From: Mycobacterium sp. MS1601
Lineage (GTDB): Bacteria > Actinomycetota > Actinomycetes > Mycobacteriales > Mycobacteriaceae
DNA: 64,000 bases
Direction: 5' to 3'
NCBI RefSeq assembly: GCF_001984215.1
Contig: NZ_CP019420.1
Location: forward strand, 5,766,001 to 5,830,000
A model generated the notes under the pieces. The model did no database searches. It had not been told where the DNA came from and saw only the letters and a list, made by a program, of their open reading frames with translations. Below, in pieces: positions 36,350-44,445 of the stretch; positions within the stretch are counted from its first letter, which is position 1; each line of letters opens with the position of its first letter. Both the position numbers and the translations under genes were made by a program.

Positions 36350-37212
36350 CAGGCTTTCACCGCCCCGAACGACAGGCCCCGCACCAGATAGCGCTGGATG
36401 GTCAGGGCGAGGATGAGTGGCGGCAACGCGGCGATGAGTGCCGCTGCTGCCGTGAGGTTGTAGTACGCCTGGCCGCCACCACCGAGGAACTTGGTGATGG
36501 CCACCGTGACGGTGCCCGCGTTGCTGTCGGCCAGGATCAGCGGGAACACGTAGTTGTTCCAGGCGAAGATGAAGGCCAGCAGCGCCGCCGCCGCGATGCC
36601 CGGCCGCACGATCGGCAACGCCACCATCACAAATGCGCGGCTGCGGGTGTAACCGTCGAGCAGTGCCGCCTGCTCCAGATCCTCGGGCAGATCCTGGAAG
36701 TAGGACCGCAGGATCCACACCACCAGCGGCATGGTGACCAGCTGCAGCACCCAGATCATGCCGACCTTGGTGTCGAACAGGCCGATCTGGTTGTAGATCA
36801 CGAACAGCGGGACGATCACCATGAGTTCCGGCGCGAATCGGAACGAGAGCATCTGGAACATCAGGTCGTTGGAACCCTTGTACTGCCAGCGGCCCGCGGC
36901 GTACGCGGCCGGGATGCCGATGACCAACGAGACGATGACCGCACCACCGCAGTTGAGCAGGCTGGTGAGCATCGCCGCCTTGAAGTCGACGCTGGTCATC
37001 TGGGTGCCCTTGTCGGACAGCACCGTCGCGAAGTTGGACCAGGTGGGACTGAACGAGAAGTACGTCGACGTCTGTTCCTCGGCGTTCTTCAGAGCCAGCA
37101 TCAGCATCCAGAAGATCGGGAACAACGAAAACAGGAACCAGAAGACCAGCCCGATGTCGGCGGCCACCGATCCGATGGACCAGCGTTTCTGGCCCGGAAG
37201 CAATTCAGCCAT
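36349..37212 (-). CDS. Polyol ABC transporter permease, MalG type
   Basis: 287 aa inner-membrane permease with six predicted TM helices, beginning MAELLPGQKRWSIGSVAADIGLVFWFLFSLFPIFWMLM. The EAA loop that docks on the ATPase is EDLEQAALLDGYTRSRAFVMVALPIVRPG, and the terminal ALPPLILALTIQRYLVRGLSFGAVKA is typical of MalG-type subunits. ATG 37212 is chosen by family length and lies two bases after the upstream permease stop. Pairs with the MalF-type permease to form the tetritol import channel. Confidence 0.94.
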   Translation of the reverse strand: MAELLPGQKRWSIGSVAADIGLVFWFLFSLFPIFWMLMLALKNAEEQTSTYFSFSPTWSNFATVLSDKGTQMTSVDFKAAMLTSLLNCGGAVIVSLVIGIPAAYAAGRWQYKGSNDLMFQMLSFRFAPELMVIVPLFVIYNQIGLFDTKVGMIWVLQLVTMPLVVWILRSYFQDLPEDLEQAALLDGYTRSRAFVMVALPIVRPGIAAAALLAFIFAWNNYVFPLILADSNAGTVTVAITKFLGGGGQAYYNLTAAAALIAALPPLILALTIQRYLVRGLSFGAVKA

Positions 37213-37214
37213 CT

Positions 37215-38168
37215 CTAGGACTCCGCTCCGGCAGCACGACGCTGCGCCTTGCCGAGCACGCTCACCAGGTAGCGCGCGGTGATGAACACGATGATCCAGA
37301 GCAGCAGCATGTAGGTGCTGCCGCGGGAATAGTCGAGGTTGATGATCGAGTCCTCGAACGCGCCGATCTGCAGGGTGCGGGTGGCCACGCCCGGGCCGCC
37401 CGCGGTCAGCACGTAGATGTGGTCGAACACCTTGAGGTTGTCCATGAACCGGAAGATGACGGCCACCAGGATGTAGGGCCACAGCATCGGCAGCATCAGC
37501 TTGCGGAACATGTAGAACCAGTTGGCTCCGTCCACCTCGGACGCTTCGAACGGTTCGCGCGGCAGCGAGCGGATGCCGGCCAGCACCAGGATGGCGACAA
37601 ATGGTGTGAAGATCCAGATGTCGACCAGGATCACCGAGACAAGTGCGTTGCCGGCCGACAGCCAGTCGAAGGTGTTGCCGAGTCCCAGAACGTGATTGAG
37701 GATGCCGAACTGGGGGTTGAACATCAGTTTCCAGATGACGCCCGCGATCACCGGGGCGATCATCAGCGGCAGGATCAACACCTTCTCGAAGATCTTGCCG
37801 ATGATCGAGGACCGGTTGAGCAGCAGTGCCAGGCCCACGCCGAGCACGGTTTCGATGAAGGTGGCCGCCACCGCGAACGTGGCCGTCACCTGCACGCTCT
37901 TCCAGAACACCTGATCGCCCAGCACCGAACCGAAGTTCTGGAACCAGACGAAGTGCGGGTCGGGATTGACCGCGGCGTAGTTCAGGAACGCGTAGTAGGC
38001 GCCGACCGCGAAGGGGTAGAGAATCCCGATCACGATCACCACGGCCGGAATCGAGAGCAGGTACGGCCGCAGCTTGCGCCGCCAGCTGGGCACCTCCGGC
38101 AACTTCCGCGGCGGGGTGCCGCGCTGCTCAGCAGATGTGCCGGGAGCCTTGGACGTCTGAGTGGTCAT
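37215..38168 (-). CDS. Polyol ABC transporter permease, MalF type
   Basis: 317 aa, six to seven TM helices. After a basic cytoplasmic tail (KLPEVPSWRRKLRPYL) comes SIPAVVIVIGILYPFAVGAYYAFLNY, then the binding-protein-dependent transport domain with EAA-type loop EASEVDGANWFYMFRKLMLPMLWP. Forms the membrane channel with the MalG-type subunit. ATG 38168 lies 8 bases after the binding-protein stop. Co-transcribed within the tetritol operon. Confidence 0.94.
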   Translation of the reverse strand: MTTQTSKAPGTSAEQRGTPPRKLPEVPSWRRKLRPYLLSIPAVVIVIGILYPFAVGAYYAFLNYAAVNPDPHFVWFQNFGSVLGDQVFWKSVQVTATFAVAATFIETVLGVGLALLLNRSSIIGKIFEKVLILPLMIAPVIAGVIWKLMFNPQFGILNHVLGLGNTFDWLSAGNALVSVILVDIWIFTPFVAILVLAGIRSLPREPFEASEVDGANWFYMFRKLMLPMLWPYILVAVIFRFMDNLKVFDHIYVLTAGGPGVATRTLQIGAFEDSIINLDYSRGSTYMLLLWIIVFITARYLVSVLGKAQRRAAGAES

Positions 38169-38176
38169 TCGGGCTC

Positions 38177-39586
38177 CTAGAGGTTGACCTTGGAGGTGTT
38201 GGTCTTGGCCAGGCTGGCCAGCCGAGAGCGCGCGTCATCCCCGCCGTAGATGTCCTGCAGTGCGACGGCCCAGTTCTGGGTGGTGTCGAAGAACTTCTTC
38301 TGCGGGGTGAACTGGATCTTCGACTCACCGATGACGGTCTCGAACGCCTCGAGGTAGCCGTACTGGTCGGCGGCCACCCGCTTGAAGGTGGTGTCGAACA
38401 CCGACTGGCGCACCGGGTCGGCGTAGGTACCACCCTCGACGGCCTTGTTCATCGAGTCCTTGCCGGTGGCCCACTGGATGAACAACCAGGCCGGCAGCTT
38501 GTTGCGGGAGTTGGCGCTCATGGCCCAGCTCCAGGTCCACAGGTTGGTCTTGTAATTGCCGTCAGGTCCGGCGGGTCCGGCATACCAGGCGATGTTGCCG
38601 GCTTCCGCGCTGGCACCCGGCTTGTTCTTCGGGTAGGTCGCGCTGTCGGCGTCGAACACCATCATGGCCTTGCCGTCACCGAGATCGCCTGTGGCATTGG
38701 GATAGTCGTAGGTGGTCCAGGACGTCGGTCCGGCCTGGTGCTGCAGGTCGATCCACTTCTCGGTGAACTCGACGGCGGCGTCGCTGTCCATCTCGGCCAC
38801 GAGCTCGCGGCCGTTCCAGCTGTAGTCCACCGCACCCTGGCGCACATACTGCGTCATGAAGCCGGGGTGGATGGTGGCCCACGACTTGGAGCCGCGGGTG
38901 GACAGGCCGTAGCGGTTCTGGGACCGGTCGGTCAGATCGATCGCCAGCTGGATGAAGTCATCGAGGTTGTCAGGCAGTCGGGTGATGCCTTTTTCGTCGA
39001 AGATCCGCTTGTTGTAGGCGACGACGTTGTTCTCGAATCCCCACGGAATCGCCCACTGCCCACCGGTTCCCAACGGATTTCCCAGGGTGAAGTCCCACCG
39101 GGTGGAGGTACGCAACCCCTCGAAGATGTCCTCGAAGTCGTACTCGGCGCTGGTGGCCGAGGTGTTCTGCAGCCACGGCCCCAGATCCTCGACCCATCCG
39201 GGCGGGCCGTACTGCCAGATGAAGTAGGCGCCGAGCATGAACGCGTCGTGTTTACCGGAGCCGCCGGCCAGTTCGGTGTTCAGTTTGGTGAAGTAGTCGG
39301 CCTCGGGAACCAAGTCGACGTTGACGGTGATGCCGGTCAGCTCGGTGAACTCCTGCAGCAGCGGCTGATACGACAGCTGGTAGGGATGCGGGGTTTGCAG
39401 GATGTTGATGGTCTGCCCCTCGGCTTTGCGCCAGTCGAAGCCGCCGGTGACCTCGGAGGCTCCGTTGGGTAGCGGTGTCATGCCGCCCACCCCGCATGCG
39501 GACAGCAACGGCACGCTGGCTGCCGCAAGGCCCATGGCGGCCAACATGTTCCGGCGGGACATCTGAGGTCCCTGATAGTTACGCAT
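38177..39586 (-). CDS. Extracellular polyol-binding lipoprotein of the ABC transporter
   Basis: 469 aa family-1 type solute-binding protein. The N-terminus carries a twin-arginine-like MSRRNMLAAMG run and a lipobox LSAC before GVGG, so it is probably exported and lipidated on the outer leaflet; Tat or Sec use is not certain. The mature part opens with WRKAEGQTINILQTPHPYQLSYQPLLQEFTELTGITVNVDLVPEADY, the usual binding-protein start. Position between dehydrogenase and permeases implies a four-carbon polyol ligand (erythritol or threitol). Start at ATG 39586; ATG 39562 (MSRRNML) is a possible shorter start. Confidence 0.92.
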   Translation of the reverse strand: MRNYQGPQMSRRNMLAAMGLAAASVPLLSACGVGGMTPLPNGASEVTGGFDWRKAEGQTINILQTPHPYQLSYQPLLQEFTELTGITVNVDLVPEADYFTKLNTELAGGSGKHDAFMLGAYFIWQYGPPGWVEDLGPWLQNTSATSAEYDFEDIFEGLRTSTRWDFTLGNPLGTGGQWAIPWGFENNVVAYNKRIFDEKGITRLPDNLDDFIQLAIDLTDRSQNRYGLSTRGSKSWATIHPGFMTQYVRQGAVDYSWNGRELVAEMDSDAAVEFTEKWIDLQHQAGPTSWTTYDYPNATGDLGDGKAMMVFDADSATYPKNKPGASAEAGNIAWYAGPAGPDGNYKTNLWTWSWAMSANSRNKLPAWLFIQWATGKDSMNKAVEGGTYADPVRQSVFDTTFKRVAADQYGYLEAFETVIGESKIQFTPQKKFFDTTQNWAVALQDIYGGDDARSRLASLAKTNTSKVNL

Positions 39587-39596
39587 GCTCTGCCCT

Positions 39597-40685
39597 TCAG
39601 GCGGGGATCAGGGAGACTTTGACCGATTCCTTACCGCTGCTCACCAGGTCCAGACCTTTCTGGAACTCCGAGAGCGGGAGCTGATGGGTGCAGATCTCGT
39701 CCATCGGCAGTACACCGGACTCGAGCAGCTTGATGGCGGCCGGCCAGCAGTAGGCACCCAGGTGGGCGCCCAGCACGTCGAGTTCCTTGTCGTCGCTGAT
39801 GATGCTCCAGTCGACGGTGACGTCGCTGCCGAACACGCTGTACTCGACGTAACGCCCGCACTTGCGCAACAGGTTGAGCCCTTGCGCCACGGCCGACGGG
39901 TGGCCGGTGCCCTCGAGGTAGACATCGGCGCCGTAGCCGTCGGTGAGGTCCTTGACGATCTTCTCCACGTCGTCCTCAGCGATGTTGAGTGCCAGGTCGG
40001 CGCCGCATTTCTTGGCCAGCTCCAGCTTCTCGGGGGCCATGTCCAGCGCGATCACCCGGGCGGCGTTCTTGGACTTGGCGCCGGCGATCATGCCGAGACC
40101 GATAGGACCGCAGCCGGCCACCACCACGGTGTCCTCGAAGGTGAGCTGCGCGCGCTCGACGGCATGCAGGGCGCACGACAGCGGTTCGACGAACGCGGCG
40201 TGTGCGGGCGGCAGGTCACCGGAGATCTTGTGCACCAACGCTTCCACGGGGTACGTCATGTAGCCGGCCATGGCTCCCGGGGTGCGGCGCTTGAAGCCGT
40301 ACAGATCGTGGGGCTGGCACATGTGGTACTGACCGCGTAGGCAGAAACGGCATTTCCAGCACGGCACGATCTGCTCGGAGGTCACCCGGTCGCCGACGGC
40401 GATGTTCCAGCGCTGCGCGGCCTCGTCGTCGAGTTCGACCACCCGACCCACGAATTCGTGGCCCGGGATGACCATGGTCTCGGCCCATGCCGGACGGTTC
40501 TCATCGCCCCAGAACTTGGCGGCGCCGTGGTAGCACTTCAGATCGCTGGCGCAGATGCCGACGGCCTCGACGCGGATCAGCGCCTCTCCCGGACCGCGCT
40601 GCGGTACCGCGACCTCCTCGAGGCGGTAGTCGTTGGGCCCGTGACAGATCACTGCCTGCATTTTCTCGGGGATGTTCTCGCTCAT
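39597..40685 (-). CDS. eltD: Zinc-dependent erythritol/L-threitol dehydrogenase
   Basis: 362 aa medium-chain dehydrogenase. Catalytic zinc region GICASDLKCYHG and GHEFVG; structural zinc cysteines PCWKCRFCLRGQYHMC; NAD-binding VVAGCGPIGLGMIAG. Length and sequence agree closely with my recollection of M. smegmatis EltD, which oxidises erythritol and L-threitol to L-erythrulose. Product would pass to the DAK kinase and isomerase encoded downstream. ATG 40685 gives the EltD-like N-terminus (MSENIPEKMQAVICHG). First gene of the operon; the 142-base gap to the divergent SorC-type regulator should hold the promoter and operators. Confidence 0.88.
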   Translation of the reverse strand: MSENIPEKMQAVICHGPNDYRLEEVAVPQRGPGEALIRVEAVGICASDLKCYHGAAKFWGDENRPAWAETMVIPGHEFVGRVVELDDEAAQRWNIAVGDRVTSEQIVPCWKCRFCLRGQYHMCQPHDLYGFKRRTPGAMAGYMTYPVEALVHKISGDLPPAHAAFVEPLSCALHAVERAQLTFEDTVVVAGCGPIGLGMIAGAKSKNAARVIALDMAPEKLELAKKCGADLALNIAEDDVEKIVKDLTDGYGADVYLEGTGHPSAVAQGLNLLRKCGRYVEYSVFGSDVTVDWSIISDDKELDVLGAHLGAYCWPAAIKLLESGVLPMDEICTHQLPLSEFQKGLDLVSSGKESVKVSLIPA

Positions 40686-40770
40686 CTGTCCGCTCCTGGA
40701 TTCCGTCGTCTCACACCCCTGCACCGGTGTGGGTGGGGTCACACTATGCGACCTTCTGCATATTTGTCCA

Positions 40771-40789
40771 GAACGAATGTTCAGAGAAC
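40771..40789. promoter_or_regulatory. Candidate operator of the tetritol operon (GAAC/GTTC inverted repeats)
   Basis: GAAC-GAAT-GTTC-AGA-GAAC: two overlapping inverted repeats of GAAC/GTTC. TGTTCA recurs 28 bases downstream at 40806. It lies between eltD and the divergent regulator, the expected place for its binding site. Assignment is inference. Confidence 0.45.
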
Positions 40790-40827
40790 GGCAGACGTGC
40801 ACAAGTGTTCAATGTCATACTCTTGAG

Positions 40828-41874
40828 GTGCCTCGACCTGCACACTTGCCCACCCCGGCCAACGGCCCCAGTCCGACTCACAGCGACGTGTCGACGTCCG
40901 ACGGTGAAGCCGGCCATTTTTCGGCGTCATTGCTGTACTCGGCGGCCAAGCTCTACTACACCGAGGACGCCACCCAGGCCGACGTGGCAGCCCAGCTGGG
41001 CTGCAGCCGCGCCACCGTGAGCCGACTGCTGGCCGAGGCGAAACGGCGTGGCATCGTGCGCATCGAGGTGGTTCCGCCCGCCGAGGTCTCCTCCGGCGAT
41101 CTGGCCGACCGGTTGGCCCGCGCCCTGTCGTTGACGACGGTGTTCCTGTCCATGCCGATGCCCACCGCGGGGCCGGGACGGACGGTGCTCGACGTGATGG
41201 GCAGCGCGCTGGCGCCTGCAGTGGGACGGGCCCTGACCGCCGCCGGCCTGTTGCCGGGCGACATCCTGCTGGTGTCCTCGGGTCGCACGGTCTACGAGGT
41301 GGCACAGTTCGATCTGCCTTCACTACCCGGTGTGCTGGTGGCGCCCACGGTCGGCGGCAACGACCAGCCCGAGGAGTGGTATCAGACCAACGAGATCACC
41401 CGGCTGGTGGCCAACCGGGTGGGTGGACGCGCCAATTACCTTTTCGCGCCGGCACTTCCGGGCCCCGACCTCTACCCGTCCCTGCTGAAGGACCCGAGCA
41501 TCCAGCGGGTGTTGCACCTATGGCCCCACGCCCGGTGTGCGCTGATGGGCATCGGCGCACCGCCGCTGTTGCGCTCCGACATCCCGCAGTTCGTGCCCAC
41601 CCGGTCCAACTCACTGCGGAACGCGGTGGGCGACGTCTGCTCACGTTTCTACAACCGCGAGGGCGCCGAAGTCTCCTTTGAAGGTGGCGACCGGCTGATT
41701 GCCGTGGAACTGGAAGCGCTGCGCCACATTCCGGTGTCTATCGGTGTCGCGATCGGCACCGACAAGGTGGAGTCGATCATCGCTGGCGCCTCCGGCGGCT
41801 ACTTCAACCAGTTGGTCACCGATCCCGCGACAGCCGAGGCCATCCTGGCACGACTGGGCGAGGGCGGCGCATAG
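40828..41874 (+). CDS. SorC-family sugar-binding transcriptional regulator of the tetritol operon
   Basis: 348 aa. N-terminal helix-turn-helix (DATQADVAAQLGCSRATVSRLLAEAKRRGIVRIEV) followed by the SorC/DeoR-type sugar-phosphate binding domain (VLDVMGSALAPAVGRAL, GDILLVSSGRTVYEVA, GVLVAPTVGGNDQPEEWYQTNEI, ALMGIGAPPLL, VAIGTDKVESIIAGASGG). Divergent from eltD, so the likely controller of the operon, sensing a phosphorylated intermediate such as erythrulose phosphate. The GTG at 40828 is the first plausible start; no good Shine-Dalgarno is present, so a leaderless or weakly initiated message is possible. Confidence 0.88.
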   Translation: MPRPAHLPTPANGPSPTHSDVSTSDGEAGHFSASLLYSAAKLYYTEDATQADVAAQLGCSRATVSRLLAEAKRRGIVRIEVVPPAEVSSGDLADRLARALSLTTVFLSMPMPTAGPGRTVLDVMGSALAPAVGRALTAAGLLPGDILLVSSGRTVYEVAQFDLPSLPGVLVAPTVGGNDQPEEWYQTNEITRLVANRVGGRANYLFAPALPGPDLYPSLLKDPSIQRVLHLWPHARCALMGIGAPPLLRSDIPQFVPTRSNSLRNAVGDVCSRFYNREGAEVSFEGGDRLIAVELEALRHIPVSIGVAIGTDKVESIIAGASGGYFNQLVTDPATAEAILARLGEGGA

Positions 41875-41897
41875 GCAGTCGGCGGCCAATCGCCCGA

Positions 41898-42524
41898 TCA
41901 GAGCGCCATCGCCGCGGCGGCCTGGAACACCAACTGTGCGTGCAGTTCGAACAGTTCGACGAAGCGCCGCGGATTCTCCTCGATCTCATTGGCGACGAAG
42001 ATGCCGTCAGCGCCTGCGATCAGGTAGGTGGTGAGCACCTCGACCTTGTCCTCGGCAAGCCCCGGAGCCACTGCGCGGATCACATCGGCGAACCGCTGGA
42101 ACGTCGCATTCCGGTTGTACAGGAAACGCGTCTTGGCGTGTAACTCGACCGGTCGGCGGTCCAGCGCAAGTTTCAGTCCCAGCCTCAAGAACTCCGGACT
42201 CTCCTGCAGCGCCTTCGCGACCTCAGCACCGATCTCGCGCCCGCGCTCCTGGGCGCTGGCGGCCTCCGGCAGGCTCAACGCGCGTGACCACCGCTCGAAG
42301 CTGCGGTCGATGACCGCCGCCATCAGATCGTCCTTGTCCTCGAAGTGCCAGTAAATGGACGTCGGCGGTAGGCCACTGAGGTCGCTGACCGCCGAGATAC
42401 TGGCGGCGTCGTATCCCCGTTCGGTGGCGACCGTGGTGGCCGCGTCGAGGATGCGCTCGCGGGAACGGTCGCCGTTGGCCCGGGTACGGCGGGTCGGCGA
42501 CGAACCCGGCTTCTTTCTCGTCAT
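41898..42524 (-). CDS. TetR-family transcriptional regulator
   Basis: 208 aa. TetR N-terminal DNA-binding domain: RSRERILDAATTVATERGYDAASISAVSDLSGLPPTSIYWHFEDKDDLMAAVID, preceded by a basic tail (MTRKKPGSSPTRRTRANGD). The helical C-terminal ligand domain gives no clue to the effector. Divergent from the sulfatase gene with a 77-base gap holding a perfect GATTA-N5-TAATC palindrome, so it probably represses the sulfatase and itself. Confidence 0.93.
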   Translation of the reverse strand: MTRKKPGSSPTRRTRANGDRSRERILDAATTVATERGYDAASISAVSDLSGLPPTSIYWHFEDKDDLMAAVIDRSFERWSRALSLPEAASAQERGREIGAEVAKALQESPEFLRLGLKLALDRRPVELHAKTRFLYNRNATFQRFADVIRAVAPGLAEDKVEVLTTYLIAGADGIFVANEIEENPRRFVELFELHAQLVFQAAAAMAL

Positions 42525-42543
42525 GACCGCCTCCCTGACGTCT

Positions 42544-42558
42544 GATTATGCACTAATC
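42544..42558. promoter_or_regulatory. Candidate TetR operator palindrome
   Basis: GATTA-TGCAC-TAATC, perfect five-base arms, in the 77-base gap between the TetR gene and the sulfatase. A TACTAT -10 element follows at 42562-42567 on the plus strand, so a bound repressor would block sulfatase transcription. Confidence 0.5.
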
Positions 42559-42601
42559 TCTTACTATAGGGATCACTACATCAAGAGAGAGTGGCTGCGT
42601 G

Positions 42602-44365
42602 ATGACCCACTTTTATGCACCAAGCCGTCGAGCATTTCTGACCATGGCGGGTCTGTCTTTCGCTGCCGCCACCGCCGTCTCGTGCGCGGCCGAACCATCC
42701 ACCACCCCCGCGGCGACGAAGACCGGTCTGCCGTCGGAGTCCAAATACAACATCCTGTTTGTCTTCACCGACCAAGAGCGACATTTTGAGCAGTGGCCAG
42801 CCGGAATGTCGTTGCCCGGCCGCGAGCGTCTGCACAACGATGGAGTCACCTTCACCAACCACTACTGCCCGGCGGTCATGTGCACGAGTTCGCGGTCGGT
42901 GATCCTGACCGGGCTCCAGACACCGGACAACGGCATGTTCGAGAACGTCGACCTGCCGTACGTCACCTCGATGAGCCCGGATATCCCAACGGTCGGTGAC
43001 ATGCTGCGCGCGGCGGGCTATTACACCGCCTACAAAGGTAAATGGCATTTGAACAGCGCGTTCGAAACCGCTACGCCGGATCACCTGTTCACCGAAGAAA
43101 TGGAGGCCTACGGCTTCTCCGATTTTGTGTGGCCCGGTGACGTGCTGACCCACACCCTCGGCGGGTACACCTATGACAACATGATCGGCGGCAGCGTCGT
43201 GTCGTGGCTGCGCGATCAGGGCCGTGCACTGGCGGACGAGAACAAGCCGTGGGCAATGTTCGTGAGCCTGGTGAACCCCCATGACATCATGTACTTCAAC
43301 ACCGACGCACCCGGCGAGCATGTTCAGGACAACGGCCGGCTTCTGATGCGGGCCGCCCGGGCCCCCAAGAACGAGCTGTATGAAAAGCGTTGGCACGCAC
43401 AACTTCCCGATAGCCTGAACCAGCCGATGGATGCGGCGGGGCGACCGTCTGCACACGGCGAGTACCTCAAGGCGTGGGGCTATACGCTGGGCACCATTCC
43501 GCCGGAGGCCGAGCGCTGGGACCGATTCTCCGACTTCTATCTGAACAGCATCCGCAGTGTCGACCAGCAGGTCGCGCTCCTGCTCGACGAACTCGATGCG
43601 TTGGCGCTAACCGACAACACCATCGTCGTCTTCACCAGCGATCATGGGGAAATGGGTGGCGCTCATGGACTCCGCGGAAAAGGCCCCTTCGCCTACCAGG
43701 AAGCCATCCACCTGCCTTTGCACATCGTTCATCCTGATGTTGCAGGCGGACAGCAGGTTTCGTCTCTGACCGGACACATCGACCTGGCACCGAGCTTGCT
43801 TTCCCTTGCCGGTGTTCCGGCCGGTGCGGTGGGCGACATTGCGGGACGCGAGCTACCCGGTTCAGACCTCAGCGCGGTACTGGGCAACCCGGCTGACGCC
43901 GACGAGCACTCGGTTCGGGATGCGGTGTTGTTCACCTACAGCGGACTGGCCACCAACGACAGCGAAGTCATCCGCATAGTCGCCGATGCCAAAGCCGCCC
44001 AACGGGACCCGAAGCAGGCCATGGCCGAGATCGGTTACCGACCGGACTTGAGCAAGCGGGGCAGCCTGCGCACTATGTTCGACGGGCGGTACAAGTTCAG
44101 CCGCTACTTCGCACCCACACAGCGCAACCTTCCGCGCGACCTCGACGAACTCTATCGATTCAATGACATCGAGCTGTTCGACCTGCAAAACGACCCCGCG
44201 GAGATGACAAACCTGGCCGCCGAAAAGGGTGACAACGCCGATCTGGTCATGACCTCGAGCGCCAAACTGGAGGCGGCCATCAAGCGCGAGATCGGTCTCG
44301 ACGACGGGCGCGAGATGCCAGACTTCGACAAGATCGAATGGACGATCGACCGCCTCGATCTCTGA
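42602..44365 (+). CDS. Exported sulfatase-family hydrolase with atypical CTSSR active-site motif
   Basis: 587 aa, alkaline-phosphatase superfamily. Twin-arginine signal SRRAFLTMAG with a lipobox-like AVSC (about residue 28), so probably a Tat-exported lipoprotein. Metal/active-site elements: FVFTDQERH (metal Asp), PAVMCTSSRSVILTG with candidate formylglycine Cys94, KGKWHL, and VVFTSDHGEMGGAHG...GKG. Type I sulfatases need C-x-P/A-x-R; here the third position is Ser, so maturation is open to doubt. A choline sulfatase, aryl sulfatase or phosphonate hydrolase role cannot be decided. ATG 42602 follows an AGAGAGAG Shine-Dalgarno; a GTG lies three bases earlier. Divergent from the TetR gene. Confidence 0.88.
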   Translation: MTHFYAPSRRAFLTMAGLSFAAATAVSCAAEPSTTPAATKTGLPSESKYNILFVFTDQERHFEQWPAGMSLPGRERLHNDGVTFTNHYCPAVMCTSSRSVILTGLQTPDNGMFENVDLPYVTSMSPDIPTVGDMLRAAGYYTAYKGKWHLNSAFETATPDHLFTEEMEAYGFSDFVWPGDVLTHTLGGYTYDNMIGGSVVSWLRDQGRALADENKPWAMFVSLVNPHDIMYFNTDAPGEHVQDNGRLLMRAARAPKNELYEKRWHAQLPDSLNQPMDAAGRPSAHGEYLKAWGYTLGTIPPEAERWDRFSDFYLNSIRSVDQQVALLLDELDALALTDNTIVVFTSDHGEMGGAHGLRGKGPFAYQEAIHLPLHIVHPDVAGGQQVSSLTGHIDLAPSLLSLAGVPAGAVGDIAGRELPGSDLSAVLGNPADADEHSVRDAVLFTYSGLATNDSEVIRIVADAKAAQRDPKQAMAEIGYRPDLSKRGSLRTMFDGRYKFSRYFAPTQRNLPRDLDELYRFNDIELFDLQNDPAEMTNLAAEKGDNADLVMTSSAKLEAAIKREIGLDDGREMPDFDKIEWTIDRLDL

Positions 44366-44445
44366 TTGGACGCCGAATCAAGGAACTGTCGGGGCCCAGC
44401 TTCTGCTGCGACCGACAACATGCCGACAGATTCACACCGTCGGGT

